This document shows positions 7,545 through 10,612 of a DNA stretch of 10,612 bases, in pieces. The notes under the pieces were generated by a model. That model was not told the origin of the DNA. It worked only from the letters and a program-made list of their open reading frames with translations, and made no database searches. The stretch lies in contig JAUVWK010000063.1 of assembly GCA_030604165.1 (NCBI GenBank), positions 1 through 10,612 of the forward strand, given 5' to 3'. Each line of letters begins with the position of its first letter. The stretch's first letter is position 1. This stretch comes from Alphaproteobacteria bacterium. GTDB lineage: Bacteria > Pseudomonadota > Alphaproteobacteria > UBA828. The position numbers and the translations under genes were made by a program.

Positions 7545-8657
7545 ATGAGGGTGTACCAACGCATCCGCTCGGCCGTCAGCGCGGCAATTATCGTCGCCCT
7601 AGCCGGCTGCACCGCCGAACTAGCAACTCAACATGCAGACAAGGGCGAGGTCACGTCGCCGACAAATCGTCAAGGCCTCGTCTACTACCTACCCAAGGCC
7701 GAATTCGACATCAAGACGAAACGGCAGCTAACCAAATGCCTTGTTGAGCAGCGTCTTACTAACAAACCAGGCGGCAATTCCGGGCTCGATTTGGGCAACA
7801 AACCTTGGCCGTCCTTTGATCAATGGACGGACAGAGACGTTCGGAATTTTCTCAAGCTCAATTTGTCACTAATTTCAGACGACCCCGATATCGCTCGTTA
7901 TTTAGGCTCGAACAAACGGAATCCGGTCTTGGAGAGGCGGATTGTGGATTTGATAGCGCAAAATGTGAATTCGGAGGATTTCGTCCTCCACATTCAGGTT
8001 ACCACCAAACCGCAGGTAACGGTGCGCTATGAAGCCGATCACACGCTTCCTCTCTTGATCAATTATGAGAGTATCGACAAGGGTCTGACGGACGTCGATG
8101 ACCTGACGATCGAGTGGTATGAGAACGGTACACTCAAGAGCCTAAATGCCGATACCACAGATAGGACCGCCGAAGTAATTGCCAACACGTTGAGCGGCGC
8201 ACTTAAACTTGCAGGCGCCGCGACCGGAATTTCATTGTCGTCGTTCGCCGCACAGCTTGATGCCGGACAGTTTGATATGATTTTTGAGGCTGAGCCGGAA
8301 CTTCCGACGACCACGGCGTTTTGCACGAAGGACGCCTTGAAACACCTCACGTCGTTGGGCCGGGCGAAACAAGAAATCAAGAGCCTTAAGACGGAGCTCG
8401 AGACCAGGACAAGCGAGCGAAAGGGCCTGGTGGCCAAGCTCGAAGGCGGAAACGACAACTACAGTTCCCCGGCGGACCGCCAAAATGATCGCGTGCGGCT
8501 GGAGCAGCTTAATAAGGAAATCGAAGCCTCCAACAAGCGCATCACAGGAGCCGAGAAATCACGCAACACAGCGCTTCAATCCCTTACCGATGAGCGCACC
8601 GTGGTTTTGATGCCAGAGAAGACAATTCCGACCTATACCCACCGCGCGAGATCATAA
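7545..8657 (+). CDS. Unrecognised secreted lipoprotein, N-terminal part (frame likely broken at its end)
   Basis: I do not recognise this 370-residue protein. The start at 7545 is chosen because AGGGAGGG precedes it and the following residues form a lipoprotein signal peptide with lipobox L19-A20-G21-C22. A GLVYYLPKAEFDI stretch (44-56) looks like an edge of a beta-rich domain. DDLTIEWYENGTLKSLN (185-201) resembles the D-L-x-I-x-x-x-x-x-G-x-L-x-S pattern of large secreted proteins of unknown function. A Lys/Glu-rich coiled coil follows (about 271-345). The last residues after about 365 (HRARS) look out of frame. Moving to the -1 frame near 8638 continues as PPREIISRWVNDDG into the next entry. 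Base composition is A+T-richer than its neighbours, suggesting later acquisition. No helper genes adjoin it. Confidence 0.7.
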   Translation: MRVYQRIRSAVSAAIIVALAGCTAELATQHADKGEVTSPTNRQGLVYYLPKAEFDIKTKRQLTKCLVEQRLTNKPGGNSGLDLGNKPWPSFDQWTDRDVRNFLKLNLSLISDDPDIARYLGSNKRNPVLERRIVDLIAQNVNSEDFVLHIQVTTKPQVTVRYEADHTLPLLINYESIDKGLTDVDDLTIEWYENGTLKSLNADTTDRTAEVIANTLSGALKLAGAATGISLSSFAAQLDAGQFDMIFEAEPELPTTTAFCTKDALKHLTSLGRAKQEIKSLKTELETRTSERKGLVAKLEGGNDNYSSPADRQNDRVRLEQLNKEIEASNKRITGAEKSRNTALQSLTDERTVVLMPEKTIPTYTHRARS

Positions 8658-8689
8658 GCCGGTGGGTAAACGACGACGGGCTCAAATAT

Positions 8690-9364
8690 GTGCGCGACAA
8701 GCAGAAATCGGAGGTAATGCGCAGTGGTACGGTCGCGGAGATGCAGCTTTGGGTCTTCAACATTCACGTACATTTGGCCGGCCCGAAGCCCGACAGAGAC
8801 ACGGCACGTTTCGAACCCGATTCCGAACCCGCCTCAGGCATCATCTACCGGCAGACAGTTTCTCGCAATCTCATGGTGTGTGTCGAATCCTGCCTATTCG
8901 ACAACTCCCACACGTCGCCAGGACTCATAGGACAAAACCCATGGGTAAAGCCGGAAGATAGAGATGAATCGACCGTGGCGAGCGGCAAAGCCAACTTGAG
9001 ACCACCCAAGGATCGCGCATTTGATCGACAGGTTCGAATTCCCCAGGCCGGTCGGATGGCATTCCTGCCCTATTCGAACGGCGCTTTCGAAGACAAGAAT
9101 ATGAAAGTGGCGTTCCGGTCGGACGGTTCGCTTGAAAAGTTCGAATTCGGATCCAAGGCGCGGTTCCAAAAGGCGTCACAGTCCTTTCTCGATAGCGTCG
9201 ATGGAGTCTTGCGATTCCGTGAAGCGAAGCGTCAGGCACCAGTACAAGAAGCGCAAAACGATGCCGCGAAGATTCAGGCGGACACTGACGTGATCAATGC
9301 CAAGATTGAACAGGAAAAAGCACGAATGGAACTGGATGCGCTACTTGGCGGCGCCGAGGAATAG
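8690..9364 (+). CDS. C-terminal part of the same unrecognised lipoprotein (second frame)
   Basis: From the GTG at 8690 this frame gives 224 residues, but it is open and protein-like from about 8594, reading LYPPREIISRWVNDDGLKYV before the GTG. No Shine-Dalgarno precedes the GTG or the ATG at 8717, and there is no signal peptide. It is therefore better read as the continuation of the preceding gene than as a separate one. GIIYRQ (50-55), IPQAGRMAFLPYSNGAFEDKN (117-137) and VAFRSDGSLEKFEFGSKA (140-157) form a beta-rich domain with a common secreted-protein pattern. A charged coiled coil (about 175-217) ends the chain. Joined to the first part the product would be about 606 residues. Function is unknown. 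Confidence 0.6.
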   Translation: MRDKQKSEVMRSGTVAEMQLWVFNIHVHLAGPKPDRDTARFEPDSEPASGIIYRQTVSRNLMVCVESCLFDNSHTSPGLIGQNPWVKPEDRDESTVASGKANLRPPKDRAFDRQVRIPQAGRMAFLPYSNGAFEDKNMKVAFRSDGSLEKFEFGSKARFQKASQSFLDSVDGVLRFREAKRQAPVQEAQNDAAKIQADTDVINAKIEQEKARMELDALLGGAEE

Positions 9365-9415
9365 CCGTACTCGAATGATCGACCGTCGACTTGATGGCGT
9401 TCAACCTAGCGCGCC

Positions 9416-10396
9416 TCAACCCCACAGGGCGGGCGGCGGCGGCTCTACGGTGCTGCCGCGATAGTCGAGCCCGGGCGTGCGGTCGCGCGCCAGCAGCAGC
9501 GGCCCGTCGAGATCGACATAATCCGCAAAGCTCGCGAGCAGCAGCGCCGGCGCCATGGCGAGCGAGGTGCCGATCATGCAGCCCACCATGATACCGAAGC
9601 CTTGCGCCTGCGCCGCGCGCGCCAGCGCCAGCGCCTCGCTGAGCCCGCCGGCCTTGTCGAGCTTGATGTTGACCAGCTGATAACGGCCGGCGAGGCGCGC
9701 CAAATCGGCGCGCGTGTGGCAAGCCTCGTCGGCGCAAAGCGGGATGACGAAGGCGCGCCCGGCGAGGGCATCGTCGGCGGCGGCCGGCAAGGGCTGCTCC
9801 ACCAGCTCGACCCCAAGCGCGGCCAGCGCCGGCAGAAATTCGTCGAGCATAGCCGCCTGCCAGCCCTCGTTGGCATCGACGATGAGGCGTGAGTTCGGCG
9901 CGTTGTCGCGCACCGCGCGCACGCGCGCGAGATCGCCGGCGCCGCTCACCTTGAGCTTCAGCAGCGGGCGCGCGGCGTTGGCTGCGGCGGCCACGGCCAT
10001 GTTCTCGGGCGTATCCAGGCTCAGCGTCATGGCGGTAAGCGCCGCTTCGGGTGGCGCCAGCCCGGCAAGCTGCCAGACCGGCACACCCGCCTGCTTGGCT
10101 TCTAGGTCCCACAGCGCGCAATCGAGCGCGTTGCGCGCCGCGCCCGGCGGCAAGGCCTCTTGCAACGCGGCGCGCGCCATGCCCGCCTCGAAGGCCGGGC
10201 GGACACTCTCGATCTGAGCGCTGACGCTATCGACGCTTTCGCCATAGCGCGGATAGGGCACGCATTCGCCGCGACCGCGCGCCGCGCCGTCGGCGATCTC
10301 AGCGACCACCACCGCGGCCTCGCGGCGCGCGCCGCGGGAGATCCGGAAGGTGTCGCGCAGCGGCCAAGCCTCGCGCCGGAGCTCGAGGCGGCGCAT
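9416..10396 (-). CDS. dgcA: N-acetyl-D-glutamate racemase DgcA / dipeptide epimerase (enolase superfamily)
   Basis: This 326-residue cytoplasmic metal-dependent enzyme belongs to the muconate-lactonizing/epimerase branch of the enolase superfamily. Catalytic residues are in order: K147-L-K149 (the KxK base pair), D174 in IVDANEGW, E200 in VELVEQPL and D223 in CADEA as Mg ligands, and K248 in NIKLDKAGG as the second base. D295-L-D297 is the D-x-D motif typical of dipeptide epimerases. The upstream DUF1611 gene (dgcN) ends only 2 bp before its ATG, the arrangement of the DgcN-DgcA pair of D-glutamate catabolism (N-acylation, then racemisation). The frame extends further upstream to 10453, but that would overlap dgcN; the ATG at 10396 is chosen. 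L-Ala-D/L-Glu epimerase activity is the alternative annotation. The gene converges on the lipoprotein gene with a 51-bp gap and no visible terminator. Confidence 0.88.
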   Translation of the reverse strand: MRRLELRREAWPLRDTFRISRGARREAAVVVAEIADGAARGRGECVPYPRYGESVDSVSAQIESVRPAFEAGMARAALQEALPPGAARNALDCALWDLEAKQAGVPVWQLAGLAPPEAALTAMTLSLDTPENMAVAAAANAARPLLKLKVSGAGDLARVRAVRDNAPNSRLIVDANEGWQAAMLDEFLPALAALGVELVEQPLPAAADDALAGRAFVIPLCADEACHTRADLARLAGRYQLVNIKLDKAGGLSEALALARAAQAQGFGIMVGCMIGTSLAMAPALLLASFADYVDLDGPLLLARDRTPGLDYRGSTVEPPPPALWG

Positions 10397-10398
10397 GC

Positions 10399-10612
10399 TC
10401 AACCCACACGGTCGGCGATGGCGGCGACGCCCGTGCGCACCGGATCGACACAAGGCAATGCGAACGCGCGGCCGGTCTTTTCGAGCAGGCGCAGCGCCTC
10501 GTCCTCGCCCAGCGCCTGGGTGTTGATGCTGAGGCCGGCGCAGGCGGCGGCGGGATTGGTCAGCCGCGCCGCCGCCAAATTGGCCTCGAGCGCTTGCTCG
10601 AGCCCGGGCAGG
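10399..10612 (-). CDS. dgcN: DgcN-like protein (DUF1611), 3' end only
   Basis: The last 70 codons are present, starting upstream of the window edge. The C-terminus reads through GLSINTQAL and ALPCVDPVRTGVAAIAD, matching the end of the DUF1611 family (N-T-x-x-L and L-P-x-x-DPVR-x-G motifs). DgcN is described as the N-acetyltransferase partner of DgcA in D-glutamate use. It stops at TGA 10399-10401, and dgcA starts after two bases, so the two are almost certainly one operon with coupled translation. The N-terminal P-loop part lies outside the window. Confidence 0.85.
   Translation of the reverse strand, partial: LPGLEQALEANLAAARLTNPAAACAGLSINTQALGEDEALRLLEKTGRAFALPCVDPVRTGVAAIADRVG

Overview
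The window reads as a chromosomal segment of a GC-rich alphaproteobacterium. Three markers support this: the first codons of a TrcR (DUF1013) gene at the left edge, a DUF1192 gene, and a DUF1465/RcdA gene. These families are essentially alphaproteobacterial, and two of them (TrcR, RcdA) belong to the CtrA cell-cycle circuit. A full CtrA box (TTAA-N7-TTAA) also lies in the window. The genus cannot be fixed from the sequence alone.

Left part (1-4181): a trcR start and a PIG3-type quinone oxidoreductase lie on the minus strand, with a divergent DUF1192 gene on plus. Next comes an A+T-richer gap (1468-1868) that appears to hold an undescribed small RNA: CtrA box, 12-bp 5' hairpin, single-stranded stretch with two CUCCCUG motifs, and a strong intrinsic terminator. 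A short Lpp/OprI-like alanine-rich lipoprotein ending in Arg-Lys follows. It converges, across a hairpin- and repeat-rich spacer, with a LysM + YkuD L,D-transpeptidase on minus. Divergent from the transpeptidase is rcdA (DUF1465), the adaptor-type protein linked to CtrA proteolysis.

Middle part (4182-7353): a spacer with six perfect CACCAAGG repeats, then two minus-strand genes: a TrhA/hemolysin III-type membrane protein and a full-length methylmalonyl-CoA mutase large subunit with its cobalamin-binding domain.

Right part (7354-10612): an A+T-richer plus-strand stretch (about 48% GC in a sampled line, against about 70% in the mutase) encodes an unrecognised secreted lipoprotein. It is split into two reading frames by what looks like a one-base frameshift near 8638-8641. 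At the right edge, on minus, are dgcA (enolase-superfamily N-acetyl-D-glutamate racemase/dipeptide epimerase type) and the 3' end of dgcN (DUF1611), 2 bp apart, as expected for a D-amino-acid (D-Glu) catabolic pair.

Functionally the window mixes cell-cycle control (trcR, rcdA, CtrA box and sRNA), cell-envelope maintenance (Lpp-like protein and L,D-transpeptidase) and central or scavenging metabolism (mutase, DgcN/DgcA). The strongest candidate for something new is the CtrA-box-driven sRNA at about 1611-1710.
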